Of a DNA stretch of 64,000 nt, positions 37,809-47,963 are shown piece by piece. Positions within the stretch are counted from its first letter, which is position 1. The number at the start of each line of letters is the position of its first letter. Under the pieces are notes generated by a model, which saw only the letters and a list, made by a program, of their open reading frames with translations, was not told the origin of the DNA and searched no databases. Origin of the DNA: Flavobacterium azooxidireducens. Lineage in GTDB: Bacteria; Bacteroidota; Bacteroidia; Flavobacteriales; Flavobacteriaceae. The stretch covers positions 62,001-126,000 of the forward strand of contig NZ_CP096205.1 of the NCBI RefSeq assembly GCF_023195775.1. Reading direction: 5' to 3'. The position numbers and the translations under genes were made by a program.

Positions 37809-39443
37809 TTATTTTTCGATTTCGCGAAGGTTTTCCATTTTTTTCATAGCCAAGAATCCTTTGATGTCTTCAAAATGTTCTTTGACGCGTTTGTTACCAA
37901 ATTCAAAGACTTTGGTCGCCAAGCCGTCGAGGAAATCACGGTCGTGGGAAACGAGGATCAACGTGCCGTCGAAATCCCGCAAGGCATCTTTGATGATGTC
38001 TTTGGTCTTCATATCTAAGTGGTTGGAAGGCTCATCGAGAATGAGCAAATTCACCGGTTCAAGCAATAATTTTATCATGGCCAAACGGGTTTTTTCGCCA
38101 CCGGAAAGGACTTTTACTTTTTTGGTGATGTCGTCGCCGTGGAACATAAAAGCACCTAAAATATTTTTGATTTGCGTTCGAACGTCTCCCACTGCAATGT
38201 CGTCGATGGTTTCAAAAATAGTTGCATTTTCGTCTAAAAGCGAGGCTTGGTTTTGTGCAAAGTAGCCAATTTGTGCGTTGTGACCGATTTCTACGCTTCC
38301 GCCATTTATTTCGATTTCTTTCATAATGGCTTTAATCATCGTTGATTTTCCTTCGCCATTTTTACCGACGAAAGCGACTTTGTCACCTCTTTCGATAACA
38401 ATGTTGGCATCTTTAAAAATCAGTTTATCGCCATACGATTTTTCTAAATCTTTCACGATTACAGGATATTGACCGGAACGAATGGCAGGTGGAAACTTTA
38501 ATTTTAAGGCCGATGTATCGACCTCATCTACTTGCACCAAAACGAGTTTTTCAAGCATTTTTACACGTGATTGAACGGCATCTGTTTTAGAAAAAGTACC
38601 TTTGAAACGATCGATAAACGTTTGATTATCGGCAATCATTTTTTGTTGTTCGTCGTACGCTTTTTGCTGGTGAATTCTTCGGTCTTTTCTAAGCTCTAAA
38701 TAATGGGTGTATTTGGCTTTGTAATCATAAATGCGTCCCATCGTCACTTCGATGGTTCGATTGGTGATGTTATCCACAAACGCTCTATCGTGCGAAATGA
38801 CAACAACTGCTTTAGCGGAATTGATTAAAAAATCTTCTAACCACTGAATACTTTCGATATCCATGTGATTGGTTGGCTCATCGAGAAGAATCAAGTCGGG
38901 TTTGCGAAGAAGGATTTTGGCTAACTCAATTCGCATTCGCCAACCTCCTGAAAATTCTGAAGTTTGACGTGTGAAATCGGTTCTTTCGAATCCTAAACCT
39001 GTTAATATTTTTTCGACTTCGGCTTCGTAATTGATTTCTTCAATGGCATAAAATTTCTCGCTTAAGTCGGAAACTTTTTCGATTAATTTCATATACTCAT
39101 CGCTTTCATAATCGGTTCTAATCGTTAATTGCTCATTGATTTCGTCGATTTCAGACTTCATTTTGAAAATTTCTCCAAATGCTTTTGACGCTTCTTCCAT
39201 CACAGTTGAACCATCTTGCGTTAACAAATGCTGTGGCAAATAGGCAACTACGGCATCTTTTGGTGCAGAAACATTTCCGGTTGACGGCTTACTTTCGCCA
39301 GCAATTATCTTTAAAAGTGTGGATTTTCCGGCACCGTTTTTTCCCATCAAGGCGATTTTGTCGTTTTCGTTGATGGCAAAAGAAACATCGCTGAACAAAG
39401 TGGTTCCGCCAAAGTGAACGGAGATATCGTTTACTGTAATCAT
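37809..39443 (-). CDS. ABC-F family ATPase
   Basis: 544 aa from the ATG at 39441-39443 (MITVNDISVHFGG); upstream ATGs only add a repeat-derived tail. Two ABC domains with Walker A GKNGAGKST and GKNGEGKST, signatures SGGWR and LSGGEKTR, and Walker B LILLDEPTNH and LLILDEPSNH are joined by a charged linker (KDRRIHQQKAYDEQQK...). There are no membrane segments. ABC-F proteins act on ribosomes (stalling relief or antibiotic protection). The sequence resembles the housekeeping YdiF/Uup group. A -7-like TATCTTTG is at 39511-39518 on the minus strand. Confidence 0.92.
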   Translation of the reverse strand: MITVNDISVHFGGTTLFSDVSFAINENDKIALMGKNGAGKSTLLKIIAGESKPSTGNVSAPKDAVVAYLPQHLLTQDGSTVMEEASKAFGEIFKMKSEIDEINEQLTIRTDYESDEYMKLIEKVSDLSEKFYAIEEINYEAEVEKILTGLGFERTDFTRQTSEFSGGWRMRIELAKILLRKPDLILLDEPTNHMDIESIQWLEDFLINSAKAVVVISHDRAFVDNITNRTIEVTMGRIYDYKAKYTHYLELRKDRRIHQQKAYDEQQKMIADNQTFIDRFKGTFSKTDAVQSRVKMLEKLVLVQVDEVDTSALKLKFPPAIRSGQYPVIVKDLEKSYGDKLIFKDANIVIERGDKVAFVGKNGEGKSTMIKAIMKEIEINGGSVEIGHNAQIGYFAQNQASLLDENATIFETIDDIAVGDVRTQIKNILGAFMFHGDDITKKVKVLSGGEKTRLAMIKLLLEPVNLLILDEPSNHLDMKTKDIIKDALRDFDGTLILVSHDRDFLDGLATKVFEFGNKRVKEHFEDIKGFLAMKKMENLREIEK

Positions 39444-39698
39444 TTTTTTTAAGTTGGAAGTTAGAAGATGGAAGCTGGAAGTCAGTTCGCTCTTCAAAAT
39501 TTTTAAGGTGCAAAGATAATCGATTTGTGGAATCTTGAAGTTTGAAAATGATAATTAGTAAGACAATTATTTTTGGAATTGATAAAATGCTCATACAATT
39601 CTTGAAAAATAGATAATTAGTTAGCCAATGAAATCAAAATCAAACGTAAACCTTATTTTTTTAATTAATTTTGCAAACTCAATCAGCCAATTCAGCTT

Positions 39699-40922
39699 AT
39701 GCCTTTATTTGACTACAGTTTTCTCGGGAAGATTATTCCGCAACAAAAGCATAAAAAAAGCTATCGGAAAGCGAAACAAACCTATTTGAACAGAATTCGT
39801 TTGGCGATGTCTTTTTTTTATTTTGGGATGGGATTTTGCTTTGCTTCGTGGGCGAGTAGAATTCCGGATATTAAATCATTTTTGAATTTGAGCGAAGGAG
39901 AATTGGGTACGATTTTATTTGCCCTTCCGATTGGGCAATTAACGGCAATGCCTTTTTCAGGAAAATTAGTTACCCGTTTTGGCAGCAGAAAAGTGTTGTT
40001 GCTTTCCTTAATTTTATATGCATTCTGTTTAACAAATATTGGATTAGCCGAAAAAACGTGGCAGTTGGCTTTGGGTTTATATTTGTTTGGAATTTGCGGA
40101 AATTTTAGCAACATTTCCATCAATACACAAGGTGTTTACACAGAACAAATTTTTGGGAAACCAATCATGGGTTCGTTTCACGGTTCGTGGAGTTTAGCCG
40201 GATTTTGCGGAGCTTTGGTTGGTTTGGTGATGTTGGCATTTAAACTTTCTCCCTATCAACATTTTATCATCGTGTTTGCAATTGTGGGTTTACTTATTTT
40301 TATCAATTATCGTTTTTTGATTAAAGTGAAAGCGGTTAAACAAGAAATTGATATTGCTAAACCAAAATTCAGAATGCCGGACAAGTCGTTAATTTGGCTT
40401 GGCGTAATTGGTTTTTGCTGTATGGCAAGCGAAGGAATTATGTTTGATTGGAGTGGTGTTTATTTTAAAGATATTGTAAAAGCACCGGGAGCTTTGGTGA
40501 TTTTAGGTTATACTTCGTTTATGATTACGATGGCTTCTGGACGATTTTTGAGTGATATTTTAGTTCGAAAATACGGTGCAAAAAAGATTCTAATTGTGAG
40601 TGGTATTACTATTTCGTTGGGATTATATACAGCTGTTGTCTTTCCGTTTTTGATTCCGAGTACGATTGCATTTATGATGGTTGGATTCGGTGTTTCTAAT
40701 GTTATCCCAATCATTTATAGTGCCGCAGGGAGAAACACAACCATTCCAACCGGAGAAGCGTTGACAATTGTAACCGGAATTAGTTTCTTAGGATTTTTGA
40801 TTGGACCGCCAGTTATTGGTCACATTGCTGAACTCACCAGCTTGCGGTATTCGTTTGGTTTTATTGGAATTTTTGGCGTGTTTATTTCGGTTTTGGCTTA
40901 TTATTTGAAGATTTTTAGGTGA
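39699..40922 (+). CDS. Major facilitator superfamily transporter
   Basis: 407 aa with about 12 membrane segments after a basic cytoplasmic N-terminus of about 30 residues. The loop GKLVTRFGSRKVL between helices 2 and 3 matches the MFS G-x-x-x-D/R-R-x-G-R-R motif, and a second similar loop (SDILVRKYGAKKIL) marks the other half. The pattern FASWASRIPDIK near helix 1 is typical of the YbjJ-like/FucP-like sugar or drug transporters. The substrate cannot be assigned. It is monocistronic and convergent with the DUF2007 gene. Confidence 0.85.
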   Translation: MPLFDYSFLGKIIPQQKHKKSYRKAKQTYLNRIRLAMSFFYFGMGFCFASWASRIPDIKSFLNLSEGELGTILFALPIGQLTAMPFSGKLVTRFGSRKVLLLSLILYAFCLTNIGLAEKTWQLALGLYLFGICGNFSNISINTQGVYTEQIFGKPIMGSFHGSWSLAGFCGALVGLVMLAFKLSPYQHFIIVFAIVGLLIFINYRFLIKVKAVKQEIDIAKPKFRMPDKSLIWLGVIGFCCMASEGIMFDWSGVYFKDIVKAPGALVILGYTSFMITMASGRFLSDILVRKYGAKKILIVSGITISLGLYTAVVFPFLIPSTIAFMMVGFGVSNVIPIIYSAAGRNTTIPTGEALTIVTGISFLGFLIGPPVIGHIAELTSLRYSFGFIGIFGVFISVLAYYLKIFR

Positions 40923-40924
40923 TG

Positions 40925-40951
40925 TTTTTTAGACCTGTCAGGCCTAAAAAA
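40925..40951. terminator. Bidirectional terminator between MFS and DUF2007 genes
   Basis: TTTTTTAG-CCTG / CAGG-CTAAAAAA stem with one mismatch and a one-base loop, sitting exactly between two convergent stops (40922 and 40952). The T and A tracts at either side let it work on both strands. Confidence 0.8.
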
Positions 40952-41170
40952 CTAAATACTCATTCTAAATTTCTCAACAACTTCCGTGACTTTACCATAA
41001 TATTTTTCGTCGATAAATAATTCTACGGCTAAATCCAAGTTGCCAAAACCACCCAAACGAGCGGATTGAATATTATCTTTTTGAAGTACTTCCACTCCTA
41101 TTTCTTCTATTTTTTCTTTTAATGCGGAAGCTAAAATTTGACTTCCGGAAAATATTTTCATCATTCCCAT
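40952..41170 (-). CDS. DUF2007 (putative signal-transducing PII-like) protein
   Basis: 72 aa, or 70 or 69 if one of the next two ATGs is used. It shows the DUF2007 pattern: MKIFSGSQILASALKEKIEE, an internal-ligand loop (NIQSARLGGFGN), and ELFIDEKYYGKVTEVVEKF. It is a small alpha/beta fold of unknown biochemical role, common in Bacteroidetes. It stands alone upstream of a gene-poor 90-bp stretch of cgacaac-type repeat words. Confidence 0.75.
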   Translation of the reverse strand: MGMMKIFSGSQILASALKEKIEEIGVEVLQKDNIQSARLGGFGNLDLAVELFIDEKYYGKVTEVVEKFRMSI

Positions 41171-41262
41171 TTTTTCAGTAATTAGTGGTTAGTGAATAGT
41201 AATTAGTTTTTTAGTGTATTGTCTTTAACAAATAACAGACGACGGACAACCGACAACAGAAC

Positions 41263-41874
41263 CTAATCCGCTTCGAAGAAGACGGGTTCTATCATTATTT
41301 TATCGGCTAATACTTCTACTCTTTCCGTGATGGTTGAACAGAAGAAAACCCGTTGTGTTTTTTCTACGCTTAATGAAAGTCGGAGAATGATGGCATCCAT
41401 TCGGTTTCTGAACATGACTTCGGCATCATCCACCACAAACATTTTGATGGTATTCATATTGAATCCGGCGGATGAAAACATATCATTAATCTTCGTTGGT
41501 GTTCCAATCAACACATCCATTCCTAACGAGATTTGGTTTTTATCATAGTCAATATCGCCTTTTTCGTGAACACCAATGACTCTTAAATCAAGGAAATCAC
41601 CAAACTTCTCAAATAAATCAACCATTTCGGTTACTTTATCTCTGTTTTCTACTACGATTAAGGCTCGTGTGCTTTCACCGACAGCTTTTTCCAATCGTTG
41701 AATAACATTAAGCACCAACGTTGTTGTTTTTCCACTTCCGCCAGGAGATTGAATAACTGCATCTGCCCCACTTTTTAAAGTAGAAAACGTTTCTTGTTGA
41801 ATTTCATTCGCTTCAGTCAAACCCAATTCGATAAGGGCTTGTTGAAGTTTTGGGTTTATTTTTTTTAGTTGCAT
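41263..41874 (-). CDS. Half-length DEAD-box-like protein (RecA1 domain only)
   Basis: 203 aa covering only the first helicase domain. It has a Q-motif-like start (QLKKINPKLQQALIELGL), Walker A SPGGSGKTTT, GTPTKI (motif Ib), a motif II that reads VDDAE instead of DEAD, and CSTI in place of SAT. No second RecA domain follows: the stop is clean and the next gene begins soon after. It keeps the nucleotide-binding loop but probably cannot act as a helicase alone. It may be a regulatory or RNA-binding remnant that is conserved. It is not an obvious truncation by mutation. Confidence 0.75.
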   Translation of the reverse strand: MQLKKINPKLQQALIELGLTEANEIQQETFSTLKSGADAVIQSPGGSGKTTTLVLNVIQRLEKAVGESTRALIVVENRDKVTEMVDLFEKFGDFLDLRVIGVHEKGDIDYDKNQISLGMDVLIGTPTKINDMFSSAGFNMNTIKMFVVDDAEVMFRNRMDAIILRLSLSVEKTQRVFFCSTITERVEVLADKIMIEPVFFEAD

Positions 41875-41894
41875 ATTTTAAGCTGTAGGCAATA

Positions 41895-43058
41895 TTATTT
41901 ACTCGCAAACATCTTCACATCATTCTCCGAAATTTCACTTCCGCCAAGAATAATCAAACGTTCTACCACGTTGCGAAGTTCGCGAATATTTCCGGTCCAA
42001 TCGTACTCTTGCAATAATTTAATTGCATTGTCTGAAAATTGTTTGGCCGTATTTCCTTGTTCTTCCGAAATTTTACTTGCAAAATGTTCTATCAATAACG
42101 GAATGTCATCTCTTCTTTGGTTTAAAGCCGGAACTTTAATTAAAATAACCGCCAAACGATGATACAAATCTTCCCGAAAACGTCCTGCAGTAATTTCTTT
42201 TTGCAAATCTTTGTTTGTTGCCGCAATCACACGAACATTGACTTTTATGTCTTTATCAGCACCAACGCGTTGCACCAAATTTTCTTGCAAAGCACGTAGA
42301 ACTTTAGCTTGAGCGGCTAAACTCATATCACCAATTTCATCCAAAAAAATCGTTCCGCCATCAGCTGCTTCAAATTTTCCGGCACGGTCTTTCACGGCAG
42401 AAGTAAAGGCTCCTTTCACGTGTCCGAATAATTCACTTTCGATTAATTCAGACGGAATAGCGGCACAATTCACTTCCACAATTGGATAAGCCGACCGTTC
42501 GCTTTTTTCGTGCAATTGATGAGCAACCAACTCTTTTCCTGTTCCGTTTGGACCGGTAATGAGCACACGAGCATCGGTTGGAGCCACTTTTTCAATCATT
42601 TCTTTGATGTGATTAATCGGTTCGGATTGACCAATCATCTCATAATTTTTGCTGACTTTTTTCTTTAGAATTTTGTTTTCAACTACCAATTGTTTTCGGT
42701 CTAATGCATTTCGAACCGTGTTTAATAATCGATTCAAATCCGGTGGTTTTGAGATATAATCAAACGCACCCAATCGCATTGTGTTGAGAGCCGTTTCCAA
42801 ATCGCCGTGACCGGAAATCATCACCATCGGAATTTCAGGTTTTATTTTTTTAACGGCTTCGAGCACTTCTACTCCATCCATTTTGGGCATTTTGATGTCG
42901 CATAGCACTAAATCGTAGTCTTCATTTTTAATTTTTTCAACACCGGAAAGTCCGTCTTCGGCTTCTTCCACTTGATAGGTATCGTTTTCTTCCGAAAGAA
43001 TTTTGGTTAACACTCTTCGGATGGCTGCTTCGTCTTCAATAATTAATATTTTTGGCAT
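41895..43058 (-). CDS. NtrC-type sigma-54 response regulator lacking a DNA-binding domain
   Basis: 387 aa. Receiver domain (1-120) with phosphoacceptor Asp in [10 protein letters not shown] and the K of the switch in DYISKPP. AAA+ sigma-54 activation domain (about 140-375) with Walker A GPNGTGKE, the sigma-54 loop as GAFTSA rather than GAFTGA, Walker [12 protein letters not shown], and [12 protein letters not shown]. The protein ends at NDVKMFASK, so the usual Fis-type helix-turn-helix is missing. It might activate sigma-54 promoters from solution. No histidine kinase is adjacent. Confidence 0.9.
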   Translation of the reverse strand: MPKILIIEDEAAIRRVLTKILSEENDTYQVEEAEDGLSGVEKIKNEDYDLVLCDIKMPKMDGVEVLEAVKKIKPEIPMVMISGHGDLETALNTMRLGAFDYISKPPDLNRLLNTVRNALDRKQLVVENKILKKKVSKNYEMIGQSEPINHIKEMIEKVAPTDARVLITGPNGTGKELVAHQLHEKSERSAYPIVEVNCAAIPSELIESELFGHVKGAFTSAVKDRAGKFEAADGGTIFLDEIGDMSLAAQAKVLRALQENLVQRVGADKDIKVNVRVIAATNKDLQKEITAGRFREDLYHRLAVILIKVPALNQRRDDIPLLIEHFASKISEEQGNTAKQFSDNAIKLLQEYDWTGNIRELRNVVERLIILGGSEISENDVKMFASK

Positions 43059-43077
43059 AATTCTATTTTTATATTTT

Positions 43078-45396
43078 TTAATCCACCAATGTCACTTCGT
43101 TGTGCGGAAGAATAATCATTGGAAATTTTCCTTCGTAAACAAATTCATTCGTGAAAAAATTTCTGAACATTTTATCCGAAAAATTTCTTGCTCCTTTTTG
43201 AATAACTAATAGTTTGTTGGTATGATCTTCGGAACATTCAATCGTTTCTTTTAATTTTTCCTTATCGGAAATTACTCTGTAAGTCACTTCAAATTCCATA
43301 TTATTTGGATGATGCACTTTATCCAAAATATCCCTTGAAAGCAGTTGATTGTCTTTATTATTTGAAATGGTAAACAAATTTACTTTTTCTAAATTAGGAA
43401 AAAATGCAATCGTTTTATTCAGAGCATCAAAGTTAAAGTTTTCAGTGTTACTGATTCCAACAAAAAATTCTTCAATTTCAAACTTAGAATTTCTAAAAGG
43501 TAACGCAAAAATCGTAGCATTAATATTATCCGTAATCTGCGTAGCAATACTTCCTATTAAATGCTTTTTGATGTAACCCGTTCCTTTTAATCCTACATAA
43601 ATAAAATCTTCATATTTTGGATTTTTAAGTTGATCATATAACTGATTAATTTTTTCTTCTGACACTAAAAACTCCACGTTTTCAACCGGAAAATCTTCTT
43701 TGGCAATTGCTCTTAATTTTGCTAAAGCCTCATTTTTATCCTTTCTAACAGCTATTAGTCGCTCGGATGCATCCATCATCTTAGGAAGAAAACTGTTGGA
43801 TTGATGCACCAAACAAAATTTAATATCTTGATTATTGGCAATTATCAATGCATTTTGAATCAGCGAATGACTCAATTCTGTAGTTTCAACAAAAATGATA
43901 AAACGTTTTTTAAGTATAATTTCGTTCCGTTTTAAACTTTCTTCGATAAAATCAATGCTTTCTTTTTTATCAGAAAGAACGATGAGTTTATCACCCGATT
44001 CTAAAATAGTCGAACCACTTGGCGTCATATACTTATCATTCCGTTTAATCATCGTAATCAAAGCATTCTTTGGAAAACCAAGGTTTACGACTTTCTTTCC
44101 AACGGCAAAATCATTTTCAACCAAATTAATTTCACCGATTTGTGATTTCGGATTTTCATCAAAAAATATTTCCAAAGGTCCTTTTAACTTTACTTTTTCC
44201 GGCAACGAAACGTGTAGCCAATGAGCAAAAACCGACAAGGTTGTTCCTTGAATTAAGATGGAGGTTAACGTGATTAAAAACACAATATTAAAAATCATTT
44301 CGGCGTTTTCAATTCCTGCCAAAAGCGGATAAGTAGCAAACACAATCGGAACCGCTCCACGTAATCCTACCCAAGAAATATAAGCTTTTTTTCTATTTTT
44401 TAGTTTAAAAGGAATTAAACTCAGAAAAACGCCAACTGGTCTGGCTACCACAATCATAAATGCTGAAATTAATAATCCTACACCAATTACAGGAACAATA
44501 TTGGAGGGAAAAACTAATAAACCGAGCGTTAAGAACAAGACGATTTGCATTAACCACGCCAAACCATCAAACATTTTCAGGATTGTTTTTTTGTGAATAA
44601 TATCCTGATTTCCTAAATAAACAGCACATAAATAAATGGCTAAAAATCCGTTTCCACCTACAAAATCAGTTGCTGAAAAAGTAATGAACATTAAGGCAAT
44701 TACCAAAACCGGATATAATCCTTCAAAATCTAATTTAATTCTATTAATTATATATTTACTGAGTTTCCCAAATAAGAATCCAGCAATAGCACCAATAATC
44801 ATTTGCTGAAAAAACAGTGGAATGACTGATAAAACACTTTGACTTTGCTCCTGATCTTGATTGACTACTAAACCTAAAAAAGCAATAGTTAAAACATATG
44901 CCATCGGGTCGTTGCTACCACTCTCTAGTTCCAGCGTAGGACGAATATTCGACTTTAAAGCTAAACTTTTCGATCGTAAAATAGAAAAAACTGCTGCTGC
45001 ATCTGTAGAAGAAACAATAGAACCAAGTAATAACGATTCATAAATTGTAAAGTCGGTAATATAAAAAACAAAAACACCCACCGAAACGGCGGTAACCAAA
45101 ACACCTATTGTTGACAAAGCAATTCCTTGCCATAAAATGGGTTTGATGGAACTCCAAGTCGTATCTAAACCACCTGAAAATAGAATGAAATTCAACGACA
45201 CAATTCCGATAAATTGGGCTAGTTGTGGATCGCTAAAATTAATTCCACCCGGACCTTCAGAACCAGCTAACATACCAATTCCTAAAAACAAAATCAAGGT
45301 AGGAACACCAAATTTATAAGATGTTTTTCCGGCAACAATACTGATTAGTAATAAAATTGAGCCTATTAATAATATATTTTCAATACTTAAATTCAT
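43078..45396 (-). CDS. CPA1-family K+/H+ (or Na+/H+) antiporter with TrkA-C and USP-like domain
   Basis: 772 aa. Twelve or so membrane segments (1-395), including SSTDAAAVFSIL and ELESGSNDPMAYVL, the conserved acidic transport residues of NhaP-type antiporters. A TrkA-C/RCK_C regulatory domain (about 410-480) and a C-terminal universal-stress-like region (about 490-772) follow. It matches NhaP2-type potassium/proton antiporters. It lies 19 bp upstream of the NtrC-like gene and 24 bp downstream of the ABC permease gene, so the genes may be co-transcribed. Confidence 0.9.
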   Translation of the reverse strand: MNLSIENILLIGSILLLISIVAGKTSYKFGVPTLILFLGIGMLAGSEGPGGINFSDPQLAQFIGIVSLNFILFSGGLDTTWSSIKPILWQGIALSTIGVLVTAVSVGVFVFYITDFTIYESLLLGSIVSSTDAAAVFSILRSKSLALKSNIRPTLELESGSNDPMAYVLTIAFLGLVVNQDQEQSQSVLSVIPLFFQQMIIGAIAGFLFGKLSKYIINRIKLDFEGLYPVLVIALMFITFSATDFVGGNGFLAIYLCAVYLGNQDIIHKKTILKMFDGLAWLMQIVLFLTLGLLVFPSNIVPVIGVGLLISAFMIVVARPVGVFLSLIPFKLKNRKKAYISWVGLRGAVPIVFATYPLLAGIENAEMIFNIVFLITLTSILIQGTTLSVFAHWLHVSLPEKVKLKGPLEIFFDENPKSQIGEINLVENDFAVGKKVVNLGFPKNALITMIKRNDKYMTPSGSTILESGDKLIVLSDKKESIDFIEESLKRNEIILKKRFIIFVETTELSHSLIQNALIIANNQDIKFCLVHQSNSFLPKMMDASERLIAVRKDKNEALAKLRAIAKEDFPVENVEFLVSEEKINQLYDQLKNPKYEDFIYVGLKGTGYIKKHLIGSIATQITDNINATIFALPFRNSKFEIEEFFVGISNTENFNFDALNKTIAFFPNLEKVNLFTISNNKDNQLLSRDILDKVHHPNNMEFEVTYRVISDKEKLKETIECSEDHTNKLLVIQKGARNFSDKMFRNFFTNEFVYEGKFPMIILPHNEVTLVD

Positions 45397-45420
45397 ACAC
45401 TAAATTTATTTTAAAATTCT

Positions 45421-46728
45421 TTAATATTTCATCCATTTATACAATTCTTTCCACGTTGGTTTCTTTCCGTACATCAAAATTCCGACACGGTAAATTTTCG
45501 CGGCAAACCAAACCACGCCTAAAAATGTAGCATACAACAACAATATCGAGAGTAAAAGTTGTTCCCACGGCACGCCAAACGGAATCCGCATCAACATCAC
45601 AATCGGCGAAGTTAACGGAATTATCGAAAACACCGTTGCCACCGTTCCGTGCGGATCATTCAATACTGTAAAGAATCCAATATAAACCCCCAAAATTAAA
45701 GGCAAAATAATTGGTAACAAAAACTGTTGCGAGTCAGTTTCGTTATCCACCGCAGCACCAATGGCGGCATAAAACGAACTATACAAAAAGAATCCGCCTA
45801 TAAAATAAATAACGAAAGAAATCAATAAAGTCACCAACGGCAAGCTCTTCAATTCTTCATAATACAAAGGCAATTTCTCCATCAAACCATTTTGGCTGGC
45901 TGCCGCAACAGCTTCTCCCGAAGCATCTGACGAACCACCCATTTGCATCCCAAAAAAAGTTGAAAAAATAAAGAAAAGTAATAATCCCAAAACCGTCCAA
46001 ATTAAGAACTGTAGAATTCCCGCCAACGAGTTTCCAATGATTTTACCCATCATCAACTGAAACGGTTTTACCGACGAAATAATAATTTCAATAATTCGAT
46101 TTGTCTTTTCTTCAATCACACTTCGCATCACAAAATTGCCGTAAATAATGATGAACATCATAATTAAATAGCCGAAAATGCCGCCAATCACGAGTTTAAT
46201 TTCATTCAAACCTTTCACCGTATCTTCGCCCGAAGCTTTCTTCAAAACAATATCAACCTTAGATTTCGCCAAGCTAATTCGAGCCGTATCAATCGCTAAT
46301 TTCTCATAATTAAATTGTGTAATTTTCTTCTCAATCACATCTTCCAAATCCGAAATATAATCCATCGACGGACTATCATTCGAAATAAACTGCACCTGAT
46401 TTTGAACCGTCGATAAACTATCCGTTTTCGGAATATAAATCAACCCTTCATAACTCTCTTTCAGCACACTGTCTTTCACAAATTGCAAATCAATTTTCGA
46501 CAAATCGTGATACGAATACTCTTCGTCATTCACAAATTCGTTCACAAAATTGCCGCCTTCGTCGTGAATCGCAATACGTTTCAAATCAGCCTTCATCGAA
46601 GCCAAAAACCCAACAAAAACGGCAATTCCAACAAACAATAGCGGACTCAAAAAAGTCATCACGATAAACGATTTGTTGCGAACCTTGGCAATAAATTCTC
46701 TTTTGATAATTAAGCTCAGAATACTCAT
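45421..46728 (-). CDS. ABC-2-type exporter permease (NatB-like)
   Basis: 435 aa with one membrane helix near residues 20-45, a large extracytoplasmic domain (about 50-175), then five to six helices in the C-terminal half. The segment RSVIEEKTNRIIEIIISSVK is the hallmark of the NatB/ABC-2 permease group. Its ATG overlaps the stop of the ATPase gene by one base (TAATG), so the two are coupled. It probably exports sodium, a peptide or a drug; the substrate is unknown. Confidence 0.9.
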   Translation of the reverse strand: MSILSLIIKREFIAKVRNKSFIVMTFLSPLLFVGIAVFVGFLASMKADLKRIAIHDEGGNFVNEFVNDEEYSYHDLSKIDLQFVKDSVLKESYEGLIYIPKTDSLSTVQNQVQFISNDSPSMDYISDLEDVIEKKITQFNYEKLAIDTARISLAKSKVDIVLKKASGEDTVKGLNEIKLVIGGIFGYLIMMFIIIYGNFVMRSVIEEKTNRIIEIIISSVKPFQLMMGKIIGNSLAGILQFLIWTVLGLLLFFIFSTFFGMQMGGSSDASGEAVAAASQNGLMEKLPLYYEELKSLPLVTLLISFVIYFIGGFFLYSSFYAAIGAAVDNETDSQQFLLPIILPLILGVYIGFFTVLNDPHGTVATVFSIIPLTSPIVMLMRIPFGVPWEQLLLSILLLYATFLGVVWFAAKIYRVGILMYGKKPTWKELYKWMKY

Positions 46729-47651
46729 TAGTTTTGACTTACAGTTTTAATAAAAATATCATTAGCAGTTGGAATTTTCTCCACAAAATGCGTCACTTGT
46801 CCGCGTTGTGTCAGCAATTGAAGCAACTCGTTTGGCGTTGCCGTTCCCAGTCCGATTTCTAACTTCAAATCATCGTTCAACGATTTAAAACTCGCCTGAT
46901 CCACCGTGAATTTCTGCGTCAAATCATACATCAACCCTTCCACATTGGCAGTCACAATGCCCACCTCAAAATGATTCGTTCTAAACTCGCGTTTCACATC
47001 CGTCAATTTGCCTTCAATCAGCTTATTCGACTTGTGAATCAACGCAATATCATCACACAATTCCTCCACACTTTCCATTCGATGCGTCGAAAAAATAATC
47101 GTCGCACCCTGCTTTTTCAATTCCAGAATTTCGTCTTTAATGATGTTCGCATTCACCGGATCAAACCCCGAAAAAGGTTCGTCAAAAATCAGCAATTTAG
47201 GCTTATGCAAAACCGTCACCACAAACTGCACCTTTTGAGCCATCCCTTTCGAAAGCTCCTCAATCTTCTTGTTCCACCAGCCCTCAATACCAAATTTTTC
47301 AAACCAATAATCCAGCTGTTTTTTGGCCTCTTGCTTCGATAAACCCTTCAATTGAGCCAAATACAAACACTGCTCGCCCACCTTCATCGATTTATACAAA
47401 CCGCGTTCTTCGGGCAAATAACCAATGTGCTGAATATGCTTAGGCTCAAGCCTTTCGCCATCCAACAAAATCTCGCCACTATCCGGCATTGTAATCTGAT
47501 TAATGATTCTGATAAGCGACGTTTTCCCGGCACCATTCGGACCCAAAAGTCCATAAATGCTCCCTTTCGGAACCGCCAGCGAAACACTGTTCAACGCAGT
47601 ATAATCGCCATATTTTTTCACTACATTCCTAACTTCTAAGATGTTGCTCAT
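46728..47651 (-). CDS. ABC transporter ATP-binding protein (NatA-like)
   Basis: 307 aa from the ATG at 47649-47651 (MSNILEVRNVVKKYG). A longer reading from 47750 runs into dispersed-repeat sequence and is not credible. Walker A GPNGAGKTS, signature LSKGMAQKVQ, Walker B LLIFDEPFSGFDP and the H-loop STHRM are all present. A DUF4162-like C-terminal domain (about 215-307) is typical of ABC-2 exporters. It pairs with the downstream permease. Confidence 0.93.
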   Translation of the reverse strand: MSNILEVRNVVKKYGDYTALNSVSLAVPKGSIYGLLGPNGAGKTSLIRIINQITMPDSGEILLDGERLEPKHIQHIGYLPEERGLYKSMKVGEQCLYLAQLKGLSKQEAKKQLDYWFEKFGIEGWWNKKIEELSKGMAQKVQFVVTVLHKPKLLIFDEPFSGFDPVNANIIKDEILELKKQGATIIFSTHRMESVEELCDDIALIHKSNKLIEGKLTDVKREFRTNHFEVGIVTANVEGLMYDLTQKFTVDQASFKSLNDDLKLEIGLGTATPNELLQLLTQRGQVTHFVEKIPTANDIFIKTVSQN

Positions 47652-47734
47652 ACTAATTTTCGAGTTTTGGTAAATATAAGAAATAACAGCCAAAGCCGAA
47701 ATAGAACCCCGTAAATAAAGTACATTTTTTTTAG

Positions 47735-47888
47735 GTGGGCGTGCCCCCATTGCAGGAAATCCAAGTTCATAAGAAAGTACTCATCGGCAACGGGGTCGGG
47801 CTTTCCGCTGCAAGTCCTCGTTCGTCGTGCCTCCTCTCTGTGGGCTTTCCGCTGCAATCCCTCACGCGGGTTGGGTGCTAGGGAGAGA
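47735..47888 (+). repeat. Dispersed GC-rich repeat, copy B
   Basis: Plus-strand copy: gggcgtgccccc, then ggggtcgggctttccgctgc, aagtcctcg, gggctttccgctgcaatccc, tcacgcgggttgggtgctag and ggagaga. It shares order and wording with copies A (37621-37794) and C (55601-55733). It marks the left edge of the AT-rich accessory block. Not coding. Confidence 0.8.
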
Positions 47889-47963
47889 ATTTGATTATAA
47901 AAGAAGTTTCAAAACACAACGTAATATATTTTTATTAAATTAGCTTAGAAATTTTATTTGAAA

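Noticed and set aside
37584..38018. 144-aa plus-strand ORF
   Set aside because: It runs through the dispersed GC-rich repeat and then antisense to the ABC-F gene; composition is not protein-like.
47652..47750. N-terminal extension of the ABC ATPase from 47750
   Set aside because: The extra residues derive from the dispersed repeat; the ATG at 47651 gives the normal family start.
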